Part shown: positions 11,408-20,698 of the stretch, piece by piece
How the letters are laid out: every line of letters starts with the position of its first letter
Position numbering within the stretch: the stretch's first letter is position 1
Assembly (NCBI GenBank): GCA_019075905.1
Contig: JAGXAM010000013.1
Location: forward strand, 48,050-112,049
Origin: Hyphomicrobiales bacterium
GTDB taxonomy: Bacteria > Pseudomonadota > Alphaproteobacteria > Rhizobiales > Beijerinckiaceae
Length of the DNA stretch: 64,000 bases
Direction of reading: 5' to 3'
Notes under the pieces: model-generated
What the model was told of the DNA's origin: nothing
Database searches by the model: none
The model's input: only the letters and a program-made list of their open reading frames with translations
Position numbers and translations under genes: made by a program

Positions 11408-12002
11408 CGAAAGCCCGCGCCCGATGGGAAATCGGCAGCCGGTCATCCTCGGGCACGGCGTTTTTCTCGTCCGCCATCATTTCCCCGAATGTACGGCTCT
11501 CGCCATCGGGCAGGAAGATCGGATCATAGCCAAAGCCGTTGGTGCCGCGTCGCGGAAACACCAGCGATCCGGGGACGCTGCCCTCGAATATGGCTTCATG
11601 GCCATCTGGCCAGGCGATCACCAGCGTCGAGTTGAAACTGGCGCGTGAACCATGGAGCCCCTTTGCCAGCAGCTCGCGCTCGACCCGGTCCATGGCCGCG
11701 CCAAAGTCACGCGGATGGCCGGCCCAATCAGCCGAATAGACCCCCGGCGCGCCATCCAGCGCCTCGACACACATGCCGCTGTCATCGGCAAGGGCCGGCA
11801 GGCCGGTGGCCGCCATGGCCGCAAGCGCCTTGAGCCGCGCATTGGCGATGAAGGTGGTTCCGGTCTCGGGCGGTTCCGGCAGGCCAAGCTCGCCCGCCGA
11901 AATCGCATCAACGCCATGGGGTGCCAGCAGCCGCTGCATTTCCCACAATTTGCCGGCATTATGGGTGGCAATTACCAGCCGCCCGTGCAATGTGCGCCCC
12001 AT
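11370..12002 (-). CDS. rdgB: XTP/dITP pyrophosphatase (RdgB/HAM1)
   Basis: A 210-residue house-cleaning nucleotidase that hydrolyses XTP, dITP and ITP to monophosphates, keeping deaminated purines out of DNA and RNA. Hallmarks are IATHNAGKLWEMQ at the N-terminus, the metal-site ADDSG, GVYSADWAG, the purine-specific FGYDPIF and ISHRARA near the end. The ATG at 12002 overlaps the rph frame end region by position (rph stop at 12005), and the two form the rph-rdgB pair common in proteobacteria. It runs convergently into the FGGY kinase and overlaps its 3' end. Confidence 0.96.
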   Translation of the reverse strand: MGRTLHGRLVIATHNAGKLWEMQRLLAPHGVDAISAGELGLPEPPETGTTFIANARLKALAAMAATGLPALADDSGMCVEALDGAPGVYSADWAGHPRDFGAAMDRVERELLAKGLHGSRASFNSTLVIAWPDGHEAIFEGSVPGSLVFPRRGTNGFGYDPIFLPDGESRTFGEMMADEKNAVPEDDRLPISHRARAFVKLRAACLQAQP

Positions 12003-12004
12003 GA

Positions 12005-12718
12005 TCACGCCACCGTGGCTTTTTGCAGGTTGACGAGATCGGCAATGCCGCTGCGGGCGAGAGCCAGAAAGCTCATCAATTGCGCCTCGCTGAAGGGCGC
12101 GCCCTCGGCGGTTGCCTGCACTTCGACGAGCCCGCCCGCTCCGGTCATGACAAAATTGGCATCGGTTTCGGCGGCGCTGTCTTCGGCATAATCGAGGTCG
12201 AGCACGCTCTCGCCCTGAAACACCCCACAAGATACCGCCGCCACATGGTCCCGCAGCGGATTGTCGCGGATGATCGAGCGCTGGCGCATCCATTTGCAGC
12301 ATTCATGCAGCGCCACCCAGGCACCGGTGATCGAAGCGGTCCGTGTGCCGCCGTCCGCCTGCAGCACATCGCAGTCAATCGCAATCGCCCGCTCGCCGAG
12401 CGCCTGCAGATTGGTGACGGCGCGTAGAGAGCGCCCGATCAGCCGCTGGATTTCCTGGGTGCGGCCGGAGGGCTTGCCCGAGGTCGATTCACGCTTGGTG
12501 CGGGTGTGGGTGGCACGCGGCAGCATCGCATATTCGGCTGTCACCCAGCCGCGACCCTGCCCGCGCAGCCACGCCGGCGGCTTGTCCTCGAGCGAGGCGG
12601 TGCACAGCACATGCGTCTCGCCGAATTTCACCAGACACGAGCCCTCGGCATAACGGGCGACATTGCGCTCCAGCGAAACGGGGCGCATGGCATGGGCCGC
12701 GCGGTTGGAAGGGCGCAA
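12005..12718 (-). CDS. rph: Ribonuclease PH
   Basis: A 237-residue phosphorolytic 3'-5' exoribonuclease that trims tRNA 3' ends. Family motifs are [35 protein letters not shown], the RNA-binding [15 protein letters not shown] and the phosphate-binding [13 protein letters not shown]. Length matches the family. An AAGGA element precedes the ATG. It is cotranscribed with rdgB, three bases apart. Only about 108 non-coding bases separate it from the GGDEF-EAL gene upstream, with nothing recognisable in them. Confidence 0.97.
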   Translation of the reverse strand: MRPSNRAAHAMRPVSLERNVARYAEGSCLVKFGETHVLCTASLEDKPPAWLRGQGRGWVTAEYAMLPRATHTRTKRESTSGKPSGRTQEIQRLIGRSLRAVTNLQALGERAIAIDCDVLQADGGTRTASITGAWVALHECCKWMRQRSIIRDNPLRDHVAAVSCGVFQGESVLDLDYAEDSAAETDANFVMTGAGGLVEVQATAEGAPFSEAQLMSFLALARSGIADLVNLQKATVA

Positions 12719-12826
12719 GGGGAGTCCTTTGGTTCAGGTTGAAGCGTCAGGCGCGGTTCTGCACGCCGCGACAGGCGCGAAGTCTTACGACAATCTCACG
12801 GGCTGGGCTAGCCGCCTTTGCAGCCA

Positions 12827-15754
12827 TCAAGCCGCCGCCTGGCTCGCGCCCATCATTTTGCGGGCCTCGTCGGCGGTCACGGGCTCACGGAACGCATAGC
12901 CCTGCGCATATTGGCAGCCTAGTTGATAAAGCTCGATCACATCGGATTCGCTTTCGGCGCCCTCGGCCACCACTTCCATGCCGAGATCATGGGCCATGCC
13001 AACAATCGAGCGCAGGATCACCGGTCTTGCGCCCTTGCCATTCTGGCGAACGAAAGACTGGTCGATCTTGATCGTGTCGAACGGGAAACGCTGCAGGTAA
13101 GCCAGGCTGGAAAAGCCGGTGCCAAAATCATCGAGCGACAGGCCGGCCCCCAATTCGCGGATGCGCGTCAGCATCTGCGCCGCAAATTCCGGGCTTTCCA
13201 TCACCATGCTTTCGGTCAGCTCCAGTTTCAGGCTGCCGCGCGTCACCTGGGTGCGGCTGAGCACATTGCGCACGTCGCGCAGCAGGTCATGGCGCAGCAA
13301 CTGGCGTGAAGAGATATTGATGCTGGCGAAAATCGGCGGCGTGACATTGACGGCGCGCTGCCAGGCGGCGAGTTCACGCGCCGCGCGTTCCAGCACGAAA
13401 ATGCCGAGATCAACGATGATGCCGGTTTCTTCGGCAATCGGGATGAAGGTCGCCGGGGCGATGCGCCCAAGGCGCGGATGATCCCAGCGCAACAGCGCCT
13501 CAAAGCCGGCAATGGTGCGGTCTTCGAGCCGGATGATCGGCTGGTAATAGACCTTCATTTCGCCGCGCTCCATCGCGCCGGCAAGATCGGTCTGCAGCAC
13601 CAGCCGGTCGGTGCGCGAGGCGCGCATGCCGGCCCGGAAAACCTCGATGCGGTTGCCGCCGATGCGCTTGGCGTGCCGCATGGCGATTTCCGCGTCCTTC
13701 AGCATGTCTTCGCCAAGGGGATGCAATTGCGGATCATAGAGCGCGAGGCCGAGCGAGGCGGTCAGCGCCACATTGCGCTGGTTGACTTCGACCGGAATGG
13801 CCAGCGCCTTGCGCACGCCGTCAGCAAATACAATGACCTGATCGCTTTGCGTTTCCGACATCAGCAGCAGGGCAAACTGGTCCCCGGCAAGGCGGGCCAG
13901 ACAGTCCTGGGGCTTCAGCAGGCGGCCGAGCCGCCGCGCCATGGCCAGCAGCACGGAATCGCCAGCCGGCAGGCCAGCGGCTTCATTGATCTGCCGGAAC
14001 CGGTCAATGTCGATGGTCAGCACCGTCGGGCGCAATGCCGAGTCGGCCCGGGCCATGGCCAGTGCTGCGTCGAGCCGGTCAAAAAACAAAGGACGATTGG
14101 GCAGGCCGGTCAGATTGTCATGCACGGCATCGCGCAGCAGCCGCTCCTGGGACACATGCGCCTCGGTGACATCGGCGAGCGTGCCGATCACCCGCACCAC
14201 GGTGCCGTCGGCGGCCACCACCGGCCTCGCCTTGAGATTGAACCAGAGATAATAGCCATCATGCGAGCGCAGGCGGAAATTCTGCGAAACCCGCCCCTGC
14301 GCCTGCTCGATGACCGCATCGAGGCAAGCGCGGAAATTATCGCGGTCATTGACATGCAGCGTTTCGACAAAGCCCAGCGCCGGGCCGTCGAGCTGGCCGG
14401 GGCGCAGATTGAGCAGATGCGCAAGTTCGCCGCTGGTATGCAGGTGATCGGCCACCACATCCCAGTCGAAAATGATATCGCCCGAACCGGCCAGCGCCAG
14501 CGCCCGCAATTCGGCATCATTGACCACGCCATCTGACAACCCGCCCCCGGCGATGGCATTTTGCATCACCGTAAAGCCGACCAGCATGACGATCAGCACC
14601 AGCCCGCCGATCAGGGCCGGCGACACATAGGCATTGTTGATGGCGCCGCTCAGCGCAAAGCCCGCCGCCGTCACCCAGGCCAGCAGCACGAACCATGCCG
14701 GCAGCAGCATGATCGCCCGCTCGTAGCGATGGGCGGCGAGAAACACGATCAGGGCGAAACCAACCAGCGCCACGGTGGCGATACAGACCCGCGCCAGCGT
14801 CGCAGCAATCTGCGGCTGAAAGATCGACAGGCCAACCAGCAAGGCGAGGGCCGTGAGCCACAGCGCCGTGAAGCGCGAGGCGCGCACATGCCAGGACGAG
14901 AGATTGAGCCAGGCGAACAGAAACACCGTCATGGTGGCAGCAAGGATGGTTTCGGTCGCCGCGCGCAAAATCGGGCCATGATGCTGCGCAAAGGCAAAAA
15001 TCTGGCCCAGAAAACCGAAATCGAGACTGACATAGGCGAGCACGGCCCAGGCCAGCGCGGCCGCAGCCGGAAACATCACGCCGCGACGCACCACAAAGAC
15101 AATCGTCAGGAACAGCGCCAGCAGCGCCGAAATGCCGATGATGACGCCTTTGTAGAGGGCGAGACTGATCTGGCCGTCCTTGTAGGCGGTCGGCCGCCAG
15201 AGCGCGAGTTCTGGCAGGGTCTTGGTGCGCAATTCGCCGACATAGGTGACCGTCGAGCCGGGATCAATGGTCAGGCGGAAAATATCGGCATCGAGCGAGG
15301 TCTGGCGGACCGGGGCAAAACCCTGGCTCGCCGTCAGGGCGACGATGCGGCCCGAGCCGAGATCAGGCGCGAGAATGCCCGATCCCACCAGCCGGAAATG
15401 CGGGGCCACCAGCAGGCGTTCGAGCTGCTCGCTGGTATCATTGGTGAGCGAGATCGTGAACCAGTCCGGTGATGTGCCGGGATGGCGAGCCGAAACCTCG
15501 ATGCGCCGCACGATGCCATCCGACCCGGGCGCGGTCGCCACCTGCAGATGGTCGCCATTGGCGGCATAAAGGCGGATCGAATGGGTCAGGTCGACCGCCG
15601 CGATCTTCAGCGGCACACGCACCGGCTGGGCTGCCGCCGTTGCCGGTTGTCCCGCGGCCGACGGCGTGGAGTCAGCGGCAAGGCCCGGACGCGCAAACAT
15701 CGCCCACATCGCCAGACCCAAGAGCAAAAATCGCTGTAATGCAGACAAATTCAT
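12827..15754 (-). CDS. Seven-TM sensor with PAS, degenerate GGDEF and intact EAL domain
   Basis: A 975-residue membrane c-di-GMP signalling protein. A signal peptide (to GLAADS) is followed by an extracytoplasmic beta-rich region to about residue 200, seven hydrophobic segments to about 410, a PAS domain (about 420-545), GGDEF (about 550-715) and EAL (about 725-970). The GGDEF signature reads AGDQF, so cyclase activity is doubtful. The EAL domain keeps EALLRW, SINISSRQ, ELTES, LDDFGTGFSS, KIDQSF, AEGAE and QGY, so it should hydrolyse c-di-GMP. The ATG at 15754 is preferred to a TTG 15 bases upstream, leaving MNLSALQRFLLLGLAMW as leader. The periplasmic ligand is unknown. Confidence 0.88.
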   Translation of the reverse strand: MNLSALQRFLLLGLAMWAMFARPGLAADSTPSAAGQPATAAAQPVRVPLKIAAVDLTHSIRLYAANGDHLQVATAPGSDGIVRRIEVSARHPGTSPDWFTISLTNDTSEQLERLLVAPHFRLVGSGILAPDLGSGRIVALTASQGFAPVRQTSLDADIFRLTIDPGSTVTYVGELRTKTLPELALWRPTAYKDGQISLALYKGVIIGISALLALFLTIVFVVRRGVMFPAAAALAWAVLAYVSLDFGFLGQIFAFAQHHGPILRAATETILAATMTVFLFAWLNLSSWHVRASRFTALWLTALALLVGLSIFQPQIAATLARVCIATVALVGFALIVFLAAHRYERAIMLLPAWFVLLAWVTAAGFALSGAINNAYVSPALIGGLVLIVMLVGFTVMQNAIAGGGLSDGVVNDAELRALALAGSGDIIFDWDVVADHLHTSGELAHLLNLRPGQLDGPALGFVETLHVNDRDNFRACLDAVIEQAQGRVSQNFRLRSHDGYYLWFNLKARPVVAADGTVVRVIGTLADVTEAHVSQERLLRDAVHDNLTGLPNRPLFFDRLDAALAMARADSALRPTVLTIDIDRFRQINEAAGLPAGDSVLLAMARRLGRLLKPQDCLARLAGDQFALLLMSETQSDQVIVFADGVRKALAIPVEVNQRNVALTASLGLALYDPQLHPLGEDMLKDAEIAMRHAKRIGGNRIEVFRAGMRASRTDRLVLQTDLAGAMERGEMKVYYQPIIRLEDRTIAGFEALLRWDHPRLGRIAPATFIPIAEETGIIVDLGIFVLERAARELAAWQRAVNVTPPIFASINISSRQLLRHDLLRDVRNVLSRTQVTRGSLKLELTESMVMESPEFAAQMLTRIRELGAGLSLDDFGTGFSSLAYLQRFPFDTIKIDQSFVRQNGKGARPVILRSIVGMAHDLGMEVVAEGAESESDVIELYQLGCQYAQGYAFREPVTADEARKMMGASQAAA

Positions 15755-15830
15755 TGATCCAAGCGGCAAGCATCCTCGGACATGCTGCGAAACAACACCC
15801 GATCATATCCTGCAAGTTCCCCTTGGCGAC

Positions 15831-15859
15831 ATTTCGCATGATGCAGGGTCACCTGTCAA
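15831..15859 (-). promoter_or_regulatory. Possible promoter upstream of the GGDEF-EAL gene
   Basis: Read on the minus strand, TTGACA (15859-15854) is followed after 17 bases by CGAAAT (15836-15831), a 3/6 -10. It lies about 77 bases upstream of the ATG at 15754. The -35 is perfect but the -10 is weak. Confidence 0.35.
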
Positions 15860-15890
15860 AATTCGCGGCCCCGCATAAGCCCCGGCGCGC

Positions 15891-16628
15891 CTATGTCCCC
15901 AGAATGGCTTGAATCAGCGCCAGTCCGGCGACGGCAGCCGTATCGGCCCGTAGGATGCGCGGCCCCAGCGAAATCCGTCGCACATTCGGGCGCGCCAGCA
16001 CCAGTGCGCGCTCGGTTGCGCTGAACCCGCCCTCAGGGCCAACCAGCAGGCTGAGCCCGCCATGGCCGTCGATATTCGCCAGATCCTGCAGCGGCTTGGC
16101 GGGTGGTGCGGCCTCATCGGCAAAAACCAGCACGTCAGCCTCGCTCTGGCGTGCCAGCCAGGCCTCGAACGGCTGGGGGTCTTCCACCTCCGGCACCTGC
16201 AGCACACCGCATTGCTCGCAAGCCTCAATGACATTGGCGAGCATGCGCTCGCGATTGACGCGCGCCACCTGCGTGCGCGCCGTGATGCAGGGCACCAGGC
16301 GGGTCGCCCCCATCTCGGTGGCTTTTTGCACCATATAATCGAGTCTGGCGTGTTTGAGCGGCGCAAAGGCCAGGGTCACTGCGCGCGGGACTGGTTGCGG
16401 GCGCACCTGCGCGCCAATATGCAGCCGCACATCGCGTTTGCCGGTGCGCTCAAGGCGGGCCTGCCATTCGCCATTGTGGCCGTCAAATACCATGAGGCCG
16501 GCCCCGTCCGCGAGGCGCAGCACATGCAGCAGGTAATGGCTCTGGTCGAAACCGGGCGTGACAAAGGTGTCGCCCTGCAGCGGCCCTGCCAGATACATAC
16601 GGCACGCCGCACGGTCGCGTTCATCCAT
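15891..16628 (-). CDS. rsmE: 16S rRNA (uracil-1498-N3)-methyltransferase
   Basis: A 245-residue SPOUT methyltransferase that modifies U1498 in the 30S decoding region using S-adenosylmethionine. The trefoil-knot motifs are clear: QKATEMGATRLVPC, ACEQCGVLQVPEV, LLVGPEGGFSATE and SLGPRILRADTAAVAGLALIQ. An N-terminal PUA-like domain precedes them. The ATG at 16628 is used; a second ATG at 16598 (MYLAGPL) is equally credible. In many alphaproteobacteria rsmE sits beside ubiA and gshA, and ubiA is indeed close by on the other strand. Confidence 0.94.
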   Translation of the reverse strand: MDERDRAACRMYLAGPLQGDTFVTPGFDQSHYLLHVLRLADGAGLMVFDGHNGEWQARLERTGKRDVRLHIGAQVRPQPVPRAVTLAFAPLKHARLDYMVQKATEMGATRLVPCITARTQVARVNRERMLANVIEACEQCGVLQVPEVEDPQPFEAWLARQSEADVLVFADEAAPPAKPLQDLANIDGHGGLSLLVGPEGGFSATERALVLARPNVRRISLGPRILRADTAAVAGLALIQAILGT

Positions 16629-16770
16629 GGCGATAGGTCACTTCCGGAAACTCCCTGCGTCCGCGCCGCCACAATTCTTGCGAATTGTCGCGCGATAGTG
16701 GATAAAGCACTTCGCCCGGGCAGACAATGCGCCGGGGCGTCGGGTCAGGTTGAAGTGCGGAGAGTGTGCC

Positions 16771-17223
16771 GTGGTGCAAAAGAAATTCTATTCAGGAATT
16801 GCCCTGGCTGCCGTGTGGCTTGCCGCCTCTGTGCCCTCCGCCTACGCTCTGGATTGCCAGAATGACATTGCCGGCCTGATCAAGACACGCCTCGCCATCA
16901 TAGCCACGCTGAACCGCTCGATGAAGGCGACCCACGGCAAGCTCAATCCCATCACCGCCTGCCCGTCGCTGCGCCGGCTTTCGGTGGTCGAAAGCAAGAT
17001 GGCAACCTATTTCAAGACCAATGGCGCCTGGTGCCACATTCCCGATGCTGCCGTTGCCGGCATTGCCAAGGCCCATGCCAATGATACCGCCATGGCCGGC
17101 AAGGCTTGCGCCATCGCGGTCAAGATCAAGAAAATGCAGGCGGCCCAGGCTGCCGGCATGGCCAGGCAACAGCAGCAATTGCTGCAACAGCAGGCGACGC
17201 AATTGCCGCGCGGCCCGCTGTGA
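16771..17223 (+). CDS. Small secreted protein of unknown function
   Basis: About 150 residues, not recognised. The GTG at 16771 (or 16774) is preceded by GGAGAG at proper spacing; an upstream TTG at 16750 is less likely. The N-terminus FYSGIALAAVWLAASVPSAYA is a clear signal peptide, so the protein is exported. The mature part has several cysteines (LDCQND, TACPS, AWCHI, GKACA) that could form disulfides, and it ends in a glutamine-rich tail (residues about 130-145). It lies between rsmE (divergent) and ubiA (same strand). Confidence 0.75.
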   Translation: MVQKKFYSGIALAAVWLAASVPSAYALDCQNDIAGLIKTRLAIIATLNRSMKATHGKLNPITACPSLRRLSVVESKMATYFKTNGAWCHIPDAAVAGIAKAHANDTAMAGKACAIAVKIKKMQAAQAAGMARQQQQLLQQQATQLPRGPL

Positions 17224-17233
17224 GCGCTGTGGC

Positions 17234-18166
17234 GTGAACGGCAACGCCGGACTTCCAGATACAGATCAGGCCAGCCTCGCGGCGCGCCTCGCGTCCGGGC
17301 GCCTGCAGGCCTTTGCGCAACTGGCGCGGCTCGACCGCCCGATCGGCTGGCAATTGCTGCTGGCGCCCTGCTGGTGGTCGAGCGCGCTGGCGTCTATCGC
17401 CCGCCATGCCGGGCCTGCCTGGGGCCAATTGCTGCTGCTGGCGCTCGGCGCCATCATCATGCGCGGGGCCGGCTCCACCTATAATGACATTGTAGACCGC
17501 CATATAGATGCCAATGTCGAGCGCACCCGCAACCGGCCCCTGCCGTCGGGCCGCATCAGCCCGAAGGCCGCAGCCGGTTTCATGCTGGTGGAAGCGCTGA
17601 CCGGTCTGGCGATCCTGCTGTGCTTCAACCGTTTCACCATCGGACTCGGCATCGCCTCCCTGGCTATTGTTGCCATCTATCCCTTCATGAAACGCGTCAC
17701 CTCCTGGCCGCAATTCGTGCTAGGCCTCGCCTTTGCCTGGGGCGGGTTGATGGGCTGGGCCGGGCAGACCGGCGATGTGGCGCTGCCAAGCCTGGCGCTC
17801 TATGCCGCCGCTATTGCCTGGACCATCGGCTATGACACGATCTATGCCCTGCAGGACAGCCGCGACGATGCCATTATTGGCGTGCGCTCGACGGCGCGCC
17901 TGTTCAAGGGGCGGGTGCGCGTTGCCGTCGGCTTGCTCTATGGGCTGGCGGTGCTTCTGGCGGCTGCAGCTTTGGCGCGTGTCGGTGTCGGCGCTCTGGG
18001 CTGGATCGGCCTTGCGGCTTTTGCGGCGCATCTTGGCTGGCAGGTCAGCAAGATCGACGAGGCCGATGGCAAGGGCGCCCTCGCCCTGTTTCGCGCCAAC
18101 CGCAATGCCGGCCTGCTCTTGTTCGCCGGCTTGCTGGCGCAAGCCATGGTCAGCCATTTCGCCTGA
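17234..18166 (+). CDS. ubiA: 4-hydroxybenzoate polyprenyltransferase
   Basis: A membrane prenyltransferase that attaches the polyprenyl tail to 4-hydroxybenzoate in ubiquinone synthesis. The two aspartate-rich, Mg-diphosphate binding motifs are present: NDIVDRHIDANVERTRNRP and DTIYALQDSRDD. Eight to nine hydrophobic segments follow the pattern of the family, and LDRPIGWQLLLAPCWW marks the N-terminal helix. I take the GTG at 17234 (310 residues) as start because the open frame further upstream overlaps the preceding gene and is not conserved-looking; no strong ribosome site is visible, so the start is uncertain. It converges on the liv operon, 27 bases away. Confidence 0.93.
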   Translation: MNGNAGLPDTDQASLAARLASGRLQAFAQLARLDRPIGWQLLLAPCWWSSALASIARHAGPAWGQLLLLALGAIIMRGAGSTYNDIVDRHIDANVERTRNRPLPSGRISPKAAAGFMLVEALTGLAILLCFNRFTIGLGIASLAIVAIYPFMKRVTSWPQFVLGLAFAWGGLMGWAGQTGDVALPSLALYAAAIAWTIGYDTIYALQDSRDDAIIGVRSTARLFKGRVRVAVGLLYGLAVLLAAAALARVGVGALGWIGLAAFAAHLGWQVSKIDEADGKGALALFRANRNAGLLLFAGLLAQAMVSHFA

Positions 18167-18193
18167 ACCAGGCCCGCGCCGTCTACGGCAGCC

Positions 18194-20698
18194 TCAAACC
18201 CCGGCCTCGACCACACCCAGCAGACGCGCCTGCAATTGCGGATCGGCCGCCAGCGTCAGGGCATCTCCGTCAAACGCCATGCGGCCATTGACCAGCACGC
18301 AGGCGCGGTCAACCATCGCCAGCACGCTCTCGGCGTGATGCTCGACAATGATCATCGCCATGCTGCGGCGCAACGTCTCCAGCGCCAGACGCACCTCCTG
18401 CACCACTGCCGGGGCCAGACCCTCGAAAGGTTCATCGAGCAGGATCAGGCGGCTTGGCGCCACCAGCGCGCGGGCAATGGCAACCATCTGGCGTTCGCCG
18501 CCCGAAAGGTTTTCACCAAGGCTGCTTCTGCGCTCTTCGAGGCGCGGAAACAGCGCGAAGATCTGCTTCAGGCTCTGGCCGCCGGGCCGCGCCGCCAAAG
18601 CCAGATTGTCGGCCACGGACAGATTGGGGAAGATCCGCCGCCCCTCCGGCACCAGTGCCATCCCGGCCCGGTTGATCTCGAAGGGCTTGCGCCCGGAAAT
18701 GCTGGAGCCTGCCCATTGCACATCGCCGGCGCTGGCGCGCAACGTGCCGGTCAAAGCCCGCAGCAGCGTGGTCTTGCCAACGCCGTTGCGCCCGAGCAGC
18801 GCCAAGGCCTCGCCCTCACGCAGGGTCAGGTCAACGCCGCTGAGCACGGTGCTGCCGCCATAGCCGGCCGCCAGCCCGCTGACCTGCAACAAGGGCGGCG
18901 CCGCCAGCCTCGCCTGGCCGGTCACCGGGGCCGTCACCCCGCCATGGCTGCTGCCAAGATAGGCGGCGATCACCTCCGGGTTCGCGGCGACCTCGGCGGG
19001 ACGTCCATCGGCAATCAACCGGCCCTGATGCAGCACGCTGATCCGGTCCGACAGCGCCAGCACCCGGTCGATGTCATGCTCGATCAGCAATACGGCATGG
19101 GTGGCCGCGAGTTTCTTGATCAAGCGGGCGACAATGTCGCGGTCGCTCTCGGCCAGCCCGGCCAGGGGCTCATCGAGCAGCAACAGCCGTGACGGGCTCG
19201 TCAGCGTCATCGCAATATCGAGCAGGCGCTTGGCGCCATGGGGCAGGCTGGCGCAGGGCTCGGCGGCGCGATCCGCCAGACCCACCGCATCGAGCACTGA
19301 CCAGGCCCGCTCATTGACCGCGGCATCGTCATGGGCGTCGCTGAAAAATCCGAAGGCGCTGCGCTGTGCCGCCTGCACGCCGATGCGGACATTCTCGAAC
19401 ACGCTGAGATGCGGGAAAATCGACAGAATCTGATAGGAGCGGGCCAGTCCCAGCCGCGCCCGCGCATGCACCGGCAGCGTGGTGACGTCGCGTCCTTCAA
19501 GGAAAATCTGCCCGCCGTCGACCGGCAGCACACCGGCCAGCATATTGAAGAAGGTGGTCTTGCCGGCGCCATTGGGGCCGATCAGCGCGTGCAGGCGGCA
19601 CGGTTCAACTTGCAAATCCAGCGCATGCGCGGTCACGAGATGGCCAAAGGCCTTGGCGACATGGCGCGCCTCAAGCACCGGAATGCCCGCCGCCAGCGCC
19701 AGTCCCTCCGGCACATAGGGGGTTATGACCGGCGGGCGCGGCGGTATCGTGCCGCGCGTCAGGGTCCAGCGCGGCCGCCTGGCGAGGCGCTGAGCCAGGC
19801 CCTGGATGCCCTCGGGCGACAGCAGCGCGAAGGCGCCGATGACCGGCGCGAAAATCAGCCACCAATTTTCCGTGAGCGCCGAAAGCCGGTCTTCGAGAAT
19901 GATGAAGGCCACCGCGCCCCACAGCGGCCCGAGAAACTGGTGCACGCCGCCAAGCACGGTCATGAGCAGGCTGTCACCGGCATGCTGCCAGCTCAGATTG
20001 TCGGCATAAACACCTTGCAGCATCAGCGTCAGCAAGGCTCCCGCCAGCCCGATAATGCCGCCCATCAGGGTAAAGGCTGCGAGCCGCACGCCATAGACAT
20101 TGATGCCAAGCGAGCGCGCCCGCATCTCGTTGTCGCGCACGGCCTGGAGGATCCGGCCGAACCTGGCATGCGCGAGCCGCCACAGCAGCCACAGGCCGGA
20201 GAGAACCAGAGCCACCACAAAGACATGAAACGCCCGGTCGGAAGCAAATAGCGTGCGGGGCACATTTTGCAGGCCATTCTCGCCGCCGGTCACCGGCGTC
20301 CAGCGGTTGGCAATTTCAAAGGCGACCTGGCTGAAGGCCAGCGTCAGCAGCGAGAAATACAGCCCCTTGCGCCGCAAGATCAGCGCGCCGATGGCCAGCC
20401 CCAGCACCAGCGCCGCAAGCGTTGCCACCAGAATGCCAGCCAGCGCATTGGCATTGAGACTGCGCAGGAAAATCGCGCAGACATAGCCCGCCGTGCCGAA
20501 GAACACCGAGGCCCCGAACGGCACCAGGCCGGTATAGCCGACCAGCAGGTTCACGCCCGCGCCATAGAGCGTATAAATCGCGATCTGGGTGATCAGCGAG
20601 ATCGGCGCCCCGATCGCCAGCCACCAGGCGCTCAGGGCGCCAAGCACAAGCGCGGCGATCAGCACCGGATGTTGCAGCGCCTGCAGGATGCGCTTCAT
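18194..20698 (-). CDS. Fused branched-chain amino acid ABC transporter: LivM-LivG-LivF in one protein
   Basis: A single uninterrupted 834-residue frame holds three subunits normally made separately. Residues 1-310 are a LivM-type permease with 8-10 helices (LLVGYTGLVPFGASVFFG, GGVHQFLGPLWGA). Residues about 340-582 are a LivG-type ATPase: Walker A GPNGAGKT at 374-381, signature SLPHG at 484-488, Walker B LLLLDEP at 504-510. Residues about 603-834 are a LivF-type ATPase: GRNGVGKT at 636-643, LSGGE at 731-735, LILLDEP at 751-757. Two proline-rich or flexible linkers join the parts. It overlaps livH by four bases (ATGA). Substrates could be branched-chain amino acids, urea or other amides. Confidence 0.93.
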   Translation of the reverse strand: MKRILQALQHPVLIAALVLGALSAWWLAIGAPISLITQIAIYTLYGAGVNLLVGYTGLVPFGASVFFGTAGYVCAIFLRSLNANALAGILVATLAALVLGLAIGALILRRKGLYFSLLTLAFSQVAFEIANRWTPVTGGENGLQNVPRTLFASDRAFHVFVVALVLSGLWLLWRLAHARFGRILQAVRDNEMRARSLGINVYGVRLAAFTLMGGIIGLAGALLTLMLQGVYADNLSWQHAGDSLLMTVLGGVHQFLGPLWGAVAFIILEDRLSALTENWWLIFAPVIGAFALLSPEGIQGLAQRLARRPRWTLTRGTIPPRPPVITPYVPEGLALAAGIPVLEARHVAKAFGHLVTAHALDLQVEPCRLHALIGPNGAGKTTFFNMLAGVLPVDGGQIFLEGRDVTTLPVHARARLGLARSYQILSIFPHLSVFENVRIGVQAAQRSAFGFFSDAHDDAAVNERAWSVLDAVGLADRAAEPCASLPHGAKRLLDIAMTLTSPSRLLLLDEPLAGLAESDRDIVARLIKKLAATHAVLLIEHDIDRVLALSDRISVLHQGRLIADGRPAEVAANPEVIAAYLGSSHGGVTAPVTGQARLAAPPLLQVSGLAAGYGGSTVLSGVDLTLREGEALALLGRNGVGKTTLLRALTGTLRASAGDVQWAGSSISGRKPFEINRAGMALVPEGRRIFPNLSVADNLALAARPGGQSLKQIFALFPRLEERRSSLGENLSGGERQMVAIARALVAPSRLILLDEPFEGLAPAVVQEVRLALETLRRSMAMIIVEHHAESVLAMVDRACVLVNGRMAFDGDALTLAADPQLQARLLGVVEAGV

